Source: Asparagopsis taxiformis (lineage: Eukaryota; Rhodophyta; Florideophyceae; Bonnemaisoniales; Bonnemaisoniaceae). From it: a stretch of 64,000 nt of DNA. Positions 41,646-51,102 of this stretch are shown in pieces; the first letter of the stretch is position 1; the number at the start of each line of letters is the position of its first letter. The notes below the pieces were generated by a model. It was given only the letters and a program-made list of their open reading frames with translations. It was not told the DNA's origin and searched no databases. A program made the position numbers and the translations under genes. Location of the stretch: NCBI GenBank assembly GCA_030407315.1, contig JALQPE010000441.1:1-64000 (forward strand), given 5' to 3'.

Positions 41646-42685
41646 TATGGCCGGGTTCGAACATAGGTCTCTACGTTCAAACCGTGTTTGATGAAATTGT
41701 ACAGGATGGAGGGGGCTAGTATCTCTGGAACGGCCAGTAAGACTTGGGAGGTGCCATGCATTGGGTAGTGCGTGACCTGGGACGGTAGACGCAAGGCACC
41801 TCTCCGTCCCGTCGGAAAATCCATCCCGTCCAATGACGTTACGGGTGGTACAGACAGCGGTACTCCGCCGATTTGCATGGAAAGATCGTCTGCTTGCAGG
41901 GGGGTTGCACTAGGAATTGAGGCTGCCGCCTGCAATCCGTCATTTGTTTGGGGTCTGCCAGGAAGTTGGTCAAGTTCCAGTTGCAGTTTCTTGCTGTTTT
42001 CTTCCTCTATGTCAAGAAGTTCGCTAAGAGCATTTACTTTCCAAGCGAGCGCGGTTGCGATGTCTCCCATCGCAGCAATATCTTCTGTAGAGCTTCTCAG
42101 ATCGGGTAAATTTTTTCTAGCTTGGGATGCAGAATGCAGCAAGTTTGATAAAAGTTGTGGACTCTTGCACATGGTGTCCAAGAGAACTGCTGGTGACATC
42201 TCCATAATTTTTTCAAAGCTTTCTTCTGGTTGCAAGACTGATGGTTGCAGACGTTGATAATCCGCTTCTCGGATTAAGTCACGCAAGTTTAACACCGACT
42301 CCAGCGGTTGTGCACTGTTCAGGGTAAGTTTTGCACGGAAAGTACTTGGCGCGCGTAGATACATATGCTTCAACTGCTGATCACTCATTTTCAATAAAGC
42401 AGCTACTTCAACTGTGGCGAGGTCAGGAGAATCATCCTGCACTGGAGTGCTTTCAGTGTTTTGTCTTTCGAGCGCATTAGATATTTCCGGATTGTGCTGC
42501 AGAGATCCGAGAATAGGATCCGGTGTATTGAGACCCGTTCCTTCTTGCTGTTCCGTTGTTCTTGGTCTGCCAGGATTCCGTCCGGCCGAAAAACTTGGGT
42601 AATTTCGTTTTCTGCTCCGGTTCCTGTTTTGCCGGGAATCTCGCGGTGGGTTGGCGGAGGCTGGTTCAACTGGGGGCTGCGACAT
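41198..42685 (-). CDS. DIRS element 1 gag-like protein (ORF1)
   Basis: The ATG at 42685 aligns with the ATG at 55294 of the second copy; upstream codons belong to the terminal repeat. The 495-residue product shares RKRNYPSFSAGR near the start, DLATVEVAALLKMSDQQLKHMY, a helical middle, and a long conserved C-terminal part (THGTSQVLLAVPEILAPSIL; NPQHTRAVIWEGYKP type). There is no zinc knuckle. It ends in a basic patch (SRAKKRSNYIRRF). By position it is the structural protein; family assignment rests on the neighbouring RT. Its 3' end overlaps the RT frame. Confidence 0.75.
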   Translation of the reverse strand: MSQPPVEPASANPPRDSRQNRNRSRKRNYPSFSAGRNPGRPRTTEQQEGTGLNTPDPILGSLQHNPEISNALERQNTESTPVQDDSPDLATVEVAALLKMSDQQLKHMYLRAPSTFRAKLTLNSAQPLESVLNLRDLIREADYQRLQPSVLQPEESFEKIMEMSPAVLLDTMCKSPQLLSNLLHSASQARKNLPDLRSSTEDIAAMGDIATALAWKVNALSELLDIEEENSKKLQLELDQLPGRPQTNDGLQAAASIPSATPLQADDLSMQIGGVPLSVPPVTSLDGMDFPTGRRGALRLPSQVTHYPMHGTSQVLLAVPEILAPSILYNFIKHGLNVETYVRTRPYWQSGQHPEQIELEALTLARALHITLMQYPSPTAALLACPWMEVVLRRLYTILKVEETHFKHPQHTRAVIWEGYKPSLETQRDDGLIVQTLENNRMQHIASETRTNAAMSRMTTPMRTTHHLQSRAKKRSNYIRRFNGPKEHITDPKLR

Positions 42686-42691
42686 TAGGCA

Positions 42692-43036
42692 GACTGAATA
42701 GAAACCGGGGTGCAGAACAATACCTGAGGAGCGATTTGGACGCAGTTGCGTTCTTTCAATGCGCTTGTATCTTCGAAAATACAAAAAACCCGTGCCAGTG
42801 ATCTGCAGGGTAATGACGCATGGGTTGGCGCACACGTTTTTCACATACGTTCACCGCCGCCCCCGCCGCATGATGCGTTTTGATTGCATCCAACTTGGAT
42901 AGTTTCGTTCTAATAATCTTGGTTGCATACTGTATCTGAAACGCGAATGCAGTGTCGAAAATCTGACGCGCGAAAAACAAGCCGTGCCTCAGCTATCGTT
43001 TTGAAGTTAAAATATCTTCTTCGTGCCTTGAAATCC
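42692..43036. repeat. DIRS element 1, right inverted terminal repeat
   Basis: Reverse complement of 25370-25714. The outer 45 bases are also found at 193-237. Confidence 0.8.
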
Positions 43037-43305
43037 TATTTCTAATCCGGTCTACACGTGGACATTGCACCGTATCTCAAGTGGGAAACTTTGACGTCAT
43101 CGTCCTTCCCACGACCTCAACGTCAGACCCGTCCTCTCTGCAACTCTGCGCGCCGCCGACTCTTCCACTCTCGTATCGCCGAAACGCCCTCCGCTACTGC
43201 TTCCGTCTTCAGCTCTCCGCTTGTTCTATGTGTTCTACTCGTCCTATTCGTTCCAACCGTCTTCTCTACTAACGCTCTCCACTGTCTTCACACACGCATC
43301 ACACC
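43037..43305. other. upstream region of NLR copy 2
   Basis: A short pyrimidine-rich leader, in contrast to about 2 kb upstream of NLR copy 1. The rest of the upstream region may have been lost when the DIRS element inserted. Confidence 0.5.
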
Positions 43306-46300
43306 ATGGGTAAATGCCTCTCTCGACCAAACCCCTCTGTTCCCAATCCTGCAACCTCCGCTCCACCGTCTAACCAAGCTCCTGTTTCAAGCGACCCAAG
43401 CCAACCGACGCCTCAACCGATCGCCGACTCCCCCGCCGCGTCCTTCACATCAGCCACTGCACTGCCCGTCTCGCCAGCACCTCCGACGTCCTCCCCACCG
43501 TCACAGTCCTCTCCAGCCCAATATACTTCTCTACCCCCACTCTCTTTCCCCCGAGTGCACGTCGTCCACAGATCGGACTATGTCCCGTCTATTCTGCCCC
43601 GATACTCGATCTGTCATCATCCTCCACCGCTCCCGAGAGTGTTGTGAAGCGCGCCCTTCTGTCTGATGACCGATCGCAAAGCTCTATCGCACTTGTTGGT
43701 ATGGGCGGAGCAGGGAAGACAACCATTCTGTGCGCTCTTAGTGGTGACAGCGAGGTCATGGACAAACACTATGATGGTGTGTGGTTTTTTGAGCTTGGTC
43801 AGGATATTACGCTCTCCTCGTTTATCCGTCACCTAGAGACATTTGTGGAATCGACACTCCCAAAGTTTCTAGAGGCTTTCATAAAATTGGCCGCTTCTGA
43901 GGACACTCACCGCACGATGATCACTAAGCTCATGCAACGTCTAGGGACGAAACATTATCTGTTGCTTTTTGACGATGTTTGGGATGTCAATGCAAATGTG
44001 TACAACTTGGTGTGTGCAATGAACAAAGCTGTGCAAACCAATCCTAACTCATCGTTGAAGGTGCTGATGTCGACAAGAAGCAGGGATATAGCTGATGGCC
44101 TTCGTACCTTTACTGTATCAATCAACCCTGAAGAATTGGTCACTGACAAGACTCTCCGCATATTCTGCCACCATGCACGCATTGAAACTTCCGATGTCTC
44201 GTCACTCTCACCTCAGAACCAAGACGCGCTGAACTGAATTATCGAAACATGTGCTGGACTACCACTTGCATTGAGTGTTGCTGGCTCTGGAGTGAGGCAG
44301 CAGATGGACCCAAGCTCGAGTGGGTGTGACGAGAGTGCTTTCGGTCTGTACTGGGAGCGATTGAAAACGAAGCCTGGACAAGTTGCTGGTGCAGAAAAAA
44401 ATGGAGATGGGCACAAAGGCCTGGACAATGCACTAGAGACGAGTCTACAGTTTCTCGAGGAGAGGTGGGAGTCGATGAAGAAGACAGAAGAACTAAATGA
44501 TGAGCTGAGTGCCAGAGACATGTTTCGGTCGTTGTGCATCATGGAGAAGCAGATGACTCTGCCAGTGTGTGTGATTGAGCGATTGTGGGGAGTGAGTGAT
44601 GTGGAGGCTGGGGTGATGATGTTATCACGAAACAGTCTGGTGTCAGAAGTTCGAGAGAGGGGCCAAGGGGTAGTAGGAGTGCGTGTTCACGACTTGGTGT
44701 TGGACCTAAGTGTGAAGATGTGTGAGGGAGAAGGCGGGACGATGAAGTGGCATGGGAGGCTGGTTGATTCATTCGAAGTGTGGAGAAGTGGGAGGACCGG
44801 AGAGAATGAGATTGAAGAAGAAGAATGGTGGAAGCTGAAGAAGACTGAGAGCGACAAGTATATGAGGGAGCATGTGGTGCGGCACCTACTCGAAGCTGGT
44901 CGCATCAATGGAGCGGTGAAGTTGTTGACGGACTACCGCTGGATCGAGGAGATAAACAAGGATGAAGAGCGACCGGCGTTTCGGAAAGTCATCACCGAGG
45001 TCGAGATGTTGCGAAAGTATCTGGAAGAAGAAGAAGAGAAGACGGAGAGTGTGAGAAGAATATTGCGCGATTTATCTACTGTAATAAGGGCAATGGAGCT
45101 GTGTATGATGCCGTATTGTGTGAAGAATCGAGATGAATGTACGTATCAACTATTTGGGAGACTGCGAGATGTAGAGAGCGAGAGTGGAATAGTCGAGCGA
45201 ATAGTTGATAGTATTGAGCAATATGGGGAGCGGCCTTGGGATCGTTGTGGGCCTGGGGTGTTGACGAGTGGGAGGAGCTGGTTGAGGCGAGTACTGGAGC
45301 TGGAAAATGAAGGGGGATGCATGTGTGCCGGCACGGGGGAAGAAGTTATAGTGGGAGGGGAGGAAGGGGAGATATGGGTGTTGGATGGAAGTGATGGGAC
45401 GGTGAAGAAGACTCTAGTTCATCATACACGTTATCCTGTTGTGTCTGTATTTTTCGACCGCAACACAGGGTTGATGTATTCGTGCGATCGTACCGGGCAA
45501 GTTACGATATGGAAGAACGAAGAGAAATGGCGAACGATGCAAGTGGAACGAAAAGGCCTAGAATATATTGAATGCATGCAAGTATTGGCATCGTTGGAGA
45601 AAGTTGTTCTGGGTACTACCCGAGGACGACTATTCGTGATGGACATACCGAGTAGGAAAGTAGTTGAAACTGTTGCTGCGCATGACGATGAAGTGAGTTC
45701 GCTGGCCATCGGAGGAAGTGAACATGTGATGGTATCTGCATCAGGTGACGGAACGATCCGTGTATGGCACACGGAATGTTTCGAGGATAACGGTGCCGTG
45801 TTCGAGGGGCATACAAAATGGGTGGTCAGTGTGGCGTTGAGCGCTGATGGGAGACTACTGGCGTCAGGGTCGTGGGATGGAAGTGTTCGGGTTTGGGACG
45901 TGCAGAGTGGCGAGCAACTGTGGAAATCGCCAGACGCACATCATCATCGGTTGGAATGTGTTCTGTTCAGTGGCGATGGGCGCTTGTTATTTTCTGCAGA
46001 TCATTGGAAGACGAGTGTATGGCGGGTGAGCAACGATGGTCGAGATGTGTCACTCGTGGACACTCCTCCCGATATGTCGCGATATACTGTACGATCTGTA
46101 TGTCTGGGAGATGGCTCGGATCTGTACGTGTTGACTGGACGTGAAGTGCAAGTTTGGGATGTGCGACAAGTCGGCAACACCATCGAGTCGGTCTCTCCAT
46201 TTCTTCCAGATGTGCGCAGGTTTGGCATTTCTGAGGATGGGTCAACAATGTTGACGTTGAATGGAGAGTCGAAATTGATAGAGATACGGAACGTGTGTGA

Positions 46301-46372
46301 CGTGTCAGAGCGCATCGATCGCGTTATTTTGAGTGTCAAAATTTCCGACGAGCATCGTTTGCCTCAACCATT

Positions 46373-46377
46373 CGCCG
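46373..46377. repeat. copia 1 target-site duplication, left (CGCCG)
   Basis: CGCCG before the LTR and again at 51098-51102. NLR copy 1 (CACTCGCCGTGTCAAACG near 8270) is the empty site with a single copy. Confidence 0.9.
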
Positions 46378-46554
46378 TGTGAAAGGAATGCGTTATCTCG
46401 TTTATTCCTCGTCGATCATGAGCGACGGCGGGTGAGTATAAGTAGAGGTATCAACTGTAAGTACTGTAAAGGTTAAGTTGTTCGTTAAGTTGTTCGGAGA
46501 GGAATGGACGAGACAGGGGAGTGGGCACGGCGCGTAGATAGAAGTTGTTCGTCA
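46378..46554 (-). repeat. copia 1 3' LTR (177 bp)
   Basis: In element orientation it begins TGACGAACAACTT, overlapping the TGA stop of pol, and ends TTTCACA. It has about 67 bases more than the 5' LTR, bracketed by copies of GAACAACTT, which suggests loss from the 5' LTR by recombination between those short repeats. Confidence 0.75.
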
Positions 46555-49365
46555 GTCGCCGCGCGTCGTGACCGTTACCATGTTGAGGAGAGGGAATTTG
46601 CAGGTGAATTGGGCAGGCTTGAGAGCCTTGGTAAGGATGTCAGCGGGATTGTTAGCTGATGCAATGTGAGTGGGTTCGATTGTCTTTTGTCGCGTTTGTT
46701 CGCGTAACCAGTGGTGTTTAACGTCGATGTGACGAGAGGCTGGGGTGGGGTACTTTGATTTTGCTGTGCTGATAGCAGCAGCATTATCAATGAATAAGGG
46801 AAGCGGGGAGGGAGTTGGGTGGCCAATTTCGGAGAGGAAATTAGATATCGTGAGGAGGTGTTGTCCAGTTTGGAATCCGGCGACATATTCGGCATGGTGG
46901 GTAGAGGATACGACATTTTGTTGTCGCTTGGATTGCCAGGCCACCGGGGAATTATTGTAATAGATTAAGCTCCCGGTGGTGGAACGGCGGGTGTCTGGAC
47001 ATGCCGCAAAGTCGGAATCGGAATATCCGGTAAGGCCAGTGGAGTAAGTTCTGGAGTATGTGATGCCGTGGTGCAATGTGCCTTTCAAGTAGCGCAGTGT
47101 TCTGATGGCAGCCTTCCAATGGAAATTGGTCGGGGCGTGAGCATATCTGCCTAAATAACCTACAATAAAAGCAATATCTGGACGGGTAGAGTCACAGAGG
47201 TATCGGAGGCAGCCAATGAGGGCTTTGTAGTCATGTTGTGAGGTGTCCAATAAGCCACTTTGGGCTGTGTCGGCGAGCAAGAGTTCGGAAGCAATGGGGG
47301 ATGCGGCGGGGCGAGCATCTGTTTGGCCAAAACGTTGAAGGACGTTTTGGATATAACTGGGCTGGGAAATGGAAATACCAGTCTGGTCGTGAGAAACCTT
47401 CCATCCAAGGATGTGGTCAACCCTACCAAGGTCTTTTAAGGTGTATTTGGTAGCCAAGAGTGGTTTGACTTTGGACAAGAGTGGAATGTCATTTGTAACA
47501 ACAAGGAAGTCATCCACGGTGACGACCAGGAGCACAAATTTATGTTGGGCTTGTTTGTCTCGGAGTATGAATGAGCAAGTATCGGAGGACAGGCGTGTGA
47601 TGTCGGATACTGAGAGGAAATCTGCTAGACCTTCGGTAAAGATTTTGCAGGCTTGACGGCTTCCATACATATTGCCTGTTAGTTTGGCTATTCGGCCGGG
47701 ATATTTCAGAGAGCCGTCAAAGCGTCGCGGTTGGTGTAAGAAAATGTCTCTGTCCTCGGTGAATTCCTCGTAGAGGAAGGCCGATTCCAGATCCCAGTGA
47801 TAGGTGTGGTATTGGTGGGCTGCGGCTACAGCAAGGGCTGTACGGATAGCATCCCGGCTGGCAACGGGGCTGGAAAGGTCATTAGGGTCGAAATGGATGT
47901 CTGGCTTTTGACGGTCGCCGCGGATTGTGCATCGGACTTTTCGCAGGGTAGGGGTTCCATTACTGTCTTTCTTTAATTTCAGGACAGTCTTGAATGGAAT
48001 TAATGAGGTATTGGGTGGGAGTTGTGTTTTTGGGACGTATGTGAGCACGCCGCGTGATTCCAGACTGTCGAGCTCTGCATTCCAAGCAATTTCCCATGCA
48101 GCGGCATCTGGTGCAGTTCGAGCTTGACGGATATTTTTCGGTTCAGTAAAAGGAAGGGAGGTGTGGTAAGCCAGATGAGAAGGGTCTGTTGTGCAAACTG
48201 GGTCGTTGCTAGGGTCGTAGATATGGAAATCGGATGATCGGCAGCGTGATATTTTGATGGTTTGCGGGTCAAATGTGAAGTAGTGACGGTAATCGACACG
48301 TCCGACATAGTGGAGTAATCGGGCGCGGGGTTGAAGCTTGTCATGGGGAGATGGATCATGTACATATCCAGTGGTTCCGAAAGGTAGGAGCGTTTGTACA
48401 TTGGGGACCTTGCTGGTCCAGAGATGATGTGGAATTTGTCCATGGGCTGTGTGCGGAATATGATTGATGGCGTCTGTAGCAGCGAGGACAGCATATTCCC
48501 AGAGCGAAATGGGTAAGTCAGAGGTCAGTAGTGATGAGCGGGCTGTTTCCATTATTGACCGGTTGACACGCTCAGCAAGGGAATTTTCTTGGGGGGAGTG
48601 TGGCACGGTGGGTTGTGTTAGGATATTGTGAGCAGCGTAAAAGTTTCGGAGATCATTAGAGAGGTATTCAGGGGCATTGTCGGAGGTGACAAAGCGGACG
48701 CGGTGAGGTGTATGTAAGTGGGTGTTGGTGATATGGGCTTTGATGAGGCTAGCTGCAGCCGATTTTGTAGGTGCGCATTGCACAGTGAGGTATCTGCTCC
48801 CTTCATCAAGGAAAGTGATAAAGTATCGGTTTCCCTGTAATGAATCGGACGGGAGAGGGCCACAGATATCAGTGTGTATGTGAGTTCCAATGGCAGCTGT
48901 GCGTTGTCGTCGGCGAAACGGTGCAGAGGCTGATTTGCCCTGTGCACACCCAGAGCAAGAGAAGTGTTTAGGTGGGGTACGAAGGAGGCTTTTGGGCATG
49001 TGAGGTACCAGGCCATTCTTGGCCATGTAATGAATTTTGGAAGGGTGTGTGTGATTTAGTTTGAGATGCCAGGTATGATAGTCGCGAATAGTAGATGGTA
49101 GATCCACATGGATTCGGGGTCGGGGGCGTGTGGAAATGGAACGTTTAGAAGTGGGTTTGCGCTTGGTAGCGGACTTGATGTAAGCTACTGGTTTGGATGG
49201 ACGGGTGCTGAGCGGTTTGCGAACTGTACGGTTGGGTACAGAGGGTGCTATCGCAGGTGGTTTGTCGGAGGTGGTTAGTTTTCGAGGTGTGCGTGTCCAA
49301 CGGGATGGAAATGCACGGGCAGTGTGAGCGTGCGAAGATGGTTGTTGGCTGGAGAGGCGATACAT
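46552..49365 (-). CDS. pol: copia 1 pol: integrase, reverse transcriptase, RNase H
   Basis: An open frame of 937 codons (translation in the intact element would continue from gag, so no own start is proposed). Integrase has the finger HLKLNHTHPSKIHY...CSGCAQGK and core residues in HTDICGPL and VTSDNAPEYL followed by ENSLAERVNR. RT has WDLESAFLYEEF and a VTVDDFLVV catalytic box (YVDD in most relatives). RNase H has GYSDSDFAACPDTRRSTTG and FIDNAAAIS. It ends RGD followed by a TGA that overlaps the first bases of the LTR. Confidence 0.88.
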   Translation of the reverse strand: MYRLSSQQPSSHAHTARAFPSRWTRTPRKLTTSDKPPAIAPSVPNRTVRKPLSTRPSKPVAYIKSATKRKPTSKRSISTRPRPRIHVDLPSTIRDYHTWHLKLNHTHPSKIHYMAKNGLVPHMPKSLLRTPPKHFSCSGCAQGKSASAPFRRRQRTAAIGTHIHTDICGPLPSDSLQGNRYFITFLDEGSRYLTVQCAPTKSAAASLIKAHITNTHLHTPHRVRFVTSDNAPEYLSNDLRNFYAAHNILTQPTVPHSPQENSLAERVNRSIMETARSSLLTSDLPISLWEYAVLAATDAINHIPHTAHGQIPHHLWTSKVPNVQTLLPFGTTGYVHDPSPHDKLQPRARLLHYVGRVDYRHYFTFDPQTIKISRCRSSDFHIYDPSNDPVCTTDPSHLAYHTSLPFTEPKNIRQARTAPDAAAWEIAWNAELDSLESRGVLTYVPKTQLPPNTSLIPFKTVLKLKKDSNGTPTLRKVRCTIRGDRQKPDIHFDPNDLSSPVASRDAIRTALAVAAAHQYHTYHWDLESAFLYEEFTEDRDIFLHQPRRFDGSLKYPGRIAKLTGNMYGSRQACKIFTEGLADFLSVSDITRLSSDTCSFILRDKQAQHKFVLLVVTVDDFLVVTNDIPLLSKVKPLLATKYTLKDLGRVDHILGWKVSHDQTGISISQPSYIQNVLQRFGQTDARPAASPIASELLLADTAQSGLLDTSQHDYKALIGCLRYLCDSTRPDIAFIVGYLGRYAHAPTNFHWKAAIRTLRYLKGTLHHGITYSRTYSTGLTGYSDSDFAACPDTRRSTTGSLIYYNNSPVAWQSKRQQNVVSSTHHAEYVAGFQTGQHLLTISNFLSEIGHPTPSPLPLFIDNAAAISTAKSKYPTPASRHIDVKHHWLREQTRQKTIEPTHIASANNPADILTKALKPAQFTCKFPLLNMVTVTTRGD

Positions 49366-49594
49366 GTTGTCGCGCTGTTTGGGATAGCAGCAACAATTTT
49401 ATCACTGGGGGGAGGAGGTGATGGGGTGGTAATGTAGGCTTGGTCCTTTTGAAAAATCACATCATGGGTTGCACTAATTTGTGGCACAGAGAGGAGATTG
49501 TCCTGGAGTTGAGGAGCCACTACCACGTCGTGTGGAGGGAGATAGGAGGAGGGGGAAATGGGGATGGAAGCAGAGCCACGATGAGTGGTGGAGC

Positions 49595-50749
49595 TTATTC
49601 TGCCATCTGCACAGTGGGTGGAGGATGGGTGAGGGGAATTCCCGGAGGTGGTTCAGTTAGATGAGTCGGATTGGCTCCAGAATCTAATATGTACGTGGCA
49701 GGCGGTGTAATACGTACATCAGGGGTCGGGACCTCGGAGGGGCAGAGGAACTCAGAGGCGTTCGATGCATTGTCATGTAGTTGAGGGGGATTTTTGTTGC
49801 CGTATGACTGATGTTGGGCTGCCGCGGGTGTAGACTTCAGGAATTCCTCAAACATCTTGTGCAGTTTGCACGCTGCAGTTGAGTGGGATGAGAGGCCATG
49901 GTATTTGCACCAAGGTCCAGTATGGTTATGCGGGCGCGGTATGTTATTTTTCGGGTGGAATTCGTGTTGGCGTTGGGGAGGGGCTTTTGATTTGGGGTGT
50001 TTAGCACGCGAATAACGCGGACGGGAGTTGAATGTGGATGGGTAGCCCTGTCCAGGTGCAGCATGGTATGATGCGGTTTTAGCGTTTTGGTGAATTGCAT
50101 CATGTTTGATCATCATCGAAATGATTTGATCTAAAGGTAGGGGATTACTTGGATGAAGGTCATTATGAGCAGAGAGTACTTGGAGAAGGACAGTCCAGAA
50201 CGGGTGTGACTCGATGCCTTCGAGGATGAACTGAATTGTGGTTTGCTCATTAGTTATATCTGGGTATCCAGATTTAATCATCACAGTTCGGAGTCGTTGG
50301 TGGGCTTCGATGTATACCATGACAGGTTGATTGGGATCCCAAGATATGGCACGTGCACGGCGGCGGAGCTGGGCTGGTGAGTCGGCCGGGTGAGTGCGAG
50401 TGAGAATATCACTTAGTTTGGTGTACAGGGTACAGATTGGTCCTTTTTGCTCATCAAGAGTGAAGTTCTGGAGTATCTCAGGCGATATCGATGAGAGGAC
50501 TAGAAGTTGCGCCTGTGTGTGCTTGTTCTGATGCAGCTCTGTAGTGGAGGGATCAGTAGATTGTGGCGGAGGGTTGAAGAGGTATTCTAGTACGCCCTGT
50601 GTACGAGCAAAGTGCTCAACAGTAATTTTCCATGGGACAAAATTGTCAGTATTGAGCAGTGGAATCTCGAGATTGTGTTGGATCGGGAAATGTGGTTGGG
50701 GCTGCATAATGTTGGGGAGATGAGTGTCAGGAGGGGAAGTATCAGACAT
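49595..50749 (-). CDS. gag: copia 1 gag and start of protease
   Basis: The ATG at 50749 (MSDTSPP) is the first inside the element. The 384-residue product has a copia-type gag core (DNFVPWKITVEHF; TQAQLLVLSSISPEILQNF; LRRRARAISWDPNQPVMVYI) and a Cys/His patch (WCKYHGLSSHSTAACKLH). It runs into the protease catalytic box YILDSGAN before a TAA at 49595. The next protease segment (VVAPQLQDNLLSVPQI) is in another frame (to about 49380), and pol in yet another, so the gag-pol frame has at least three lesions between 49365 and 49600. Confidence 0.82.
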   Translation of the reverse strand: MSDTSPPDTHLPNIMQPQPHFPIQHNLEIPLLNTDNFVPWKITVEHFARTQGVLEYLFNPPPQSTDPSTTELHQNKHTQAQLLVLSSISPEILQNFTLDEQKGPICTLYTKLSDILTRTHPADSPAQLRRRARAISWDPNQPVMVYIEAHQRLRTVMIKSGYPDITNEQTTIQFILEGIESHPFWTVLLQVLSAHNDLHPSNPLPLDQIISMMIKHDAIHQNAKTASYHAAPGQGYPSTFNSRPRYSRAKHPKSKAPPQRQHEFHPKNNIPRPHNHTGPWCKYHGLSSHSTAACKLHKMFEEFLKSTPAAAQHQSYGNKNPPQLHDNASNASEFLCPSEVPTPDVRITPPATYILDSGANPTHLTEPPPGIPLTHPPPTVQMAE

Positions 50750-50970
50750 AAGAATGCAGAGAGTACTTTTTGAGTACGAATGAATTTGGGGAGGTAACCG
50801 TGTTGTTTGAACAGAGGGTTGTGTGTGACCGTGTCGCCGTATTTGTCGAACAGAGGACGATGTTTTGGGTCGCCGAGCTTTTTGAGCACGGAACGCAGTT
50901 GTTGCGAGGTCTCGCAAGGGGGATGCGCCTGATTAAAGGGAATTTGGGATGGGCGGGAGGCGCAGTGATA

Positions 50971-50987
50971 GGTCTGGGCTCATAACC
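50971..50987 (-). promoter_or_regulatory. copia 1 primer-binding site matching the anticodon arm of initiator tRNA-Met
   Basis: Directly after the 5' LTR (element orientation) the sequence reads GGTTATGAGCCCAGACC. Its complement, CTGGGCTCATAACC, is the anticodon stem-loop of initiator tRNA-Met with the CAT anticodon, not a tRNA 3' end. Drosophila copia uses exactly such a site, primed by a 5' half of that tRNA cut in the anticodon stem. Confidence 0.8.
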
Positions 50988-51097
50988 TGTAAAAGGAATG
51001 CGTTATCTCGTTTATTCCTCGTCGATCATGAGCGACGGCGGGTGAGTATAAGTAGAGGTATCAACTGTAAGTACTGTAAAGGTTAAGTTGTTCGTCA
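50988..51097 (-). repeat. copia 1 5' LTR (110 bp)
   Basis: In element orientation TGACGAACAACTT...TTTTACA; on the plus strand it begins TGTAAAAGGAATGCG and ends TTCGTCA. It lacks the 67 extra bases of the 3' LTR. Confidence 0.85.
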
Positions 51098-51102
51098 CGC
51101 CG
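51098..51102. repeat. copia 1 target-site duplication, right (CGCCG)
   Basis: Identical to 46373-46377; the NLR reading frame continues after it. Confidence 0.9.

Larger units (their letters stand above)
25370..43036 (-). mobile_element. DIRS-type retroelement 1, deleted and split by a gypsy element
   Basis: Inverted terminal repeats of about 345 bp (25370-25714 and 42692-43036) begin GGATTTCAAGGCACGAAG at both ends. On the minus strand it encodes a gag-like protein and an RT/RNase H of the same family as the second copy (54937-60866). The tyrosine recombinase gene and the end of RNase H are missing. The Ty3/gypsy element at 25720-39003 sits just inside the left repeat. No target duplication is seen, as expected for tyrosine-recombinase retroelements. 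Without the gypsy element the remnant is about 4.4 kb. Confidence 0.8.
46378..51097 (-). mobile_element. Ty1/copia retrotransposon 1 inserted in NLR copy 2
   Basis: The 4.7-kb element has LTRs of unequal length (177 and 110 bp), a 5-bp target duplication, gag with a CCHC-like region, a damaged protease segment and a long integrase-RT-RNase H frame. Domain order integrase before RT defines copia. The common parts of the LTRs differ at about one base, so the insertion is young even though the protease segment is broken. Confidence 0.92.
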
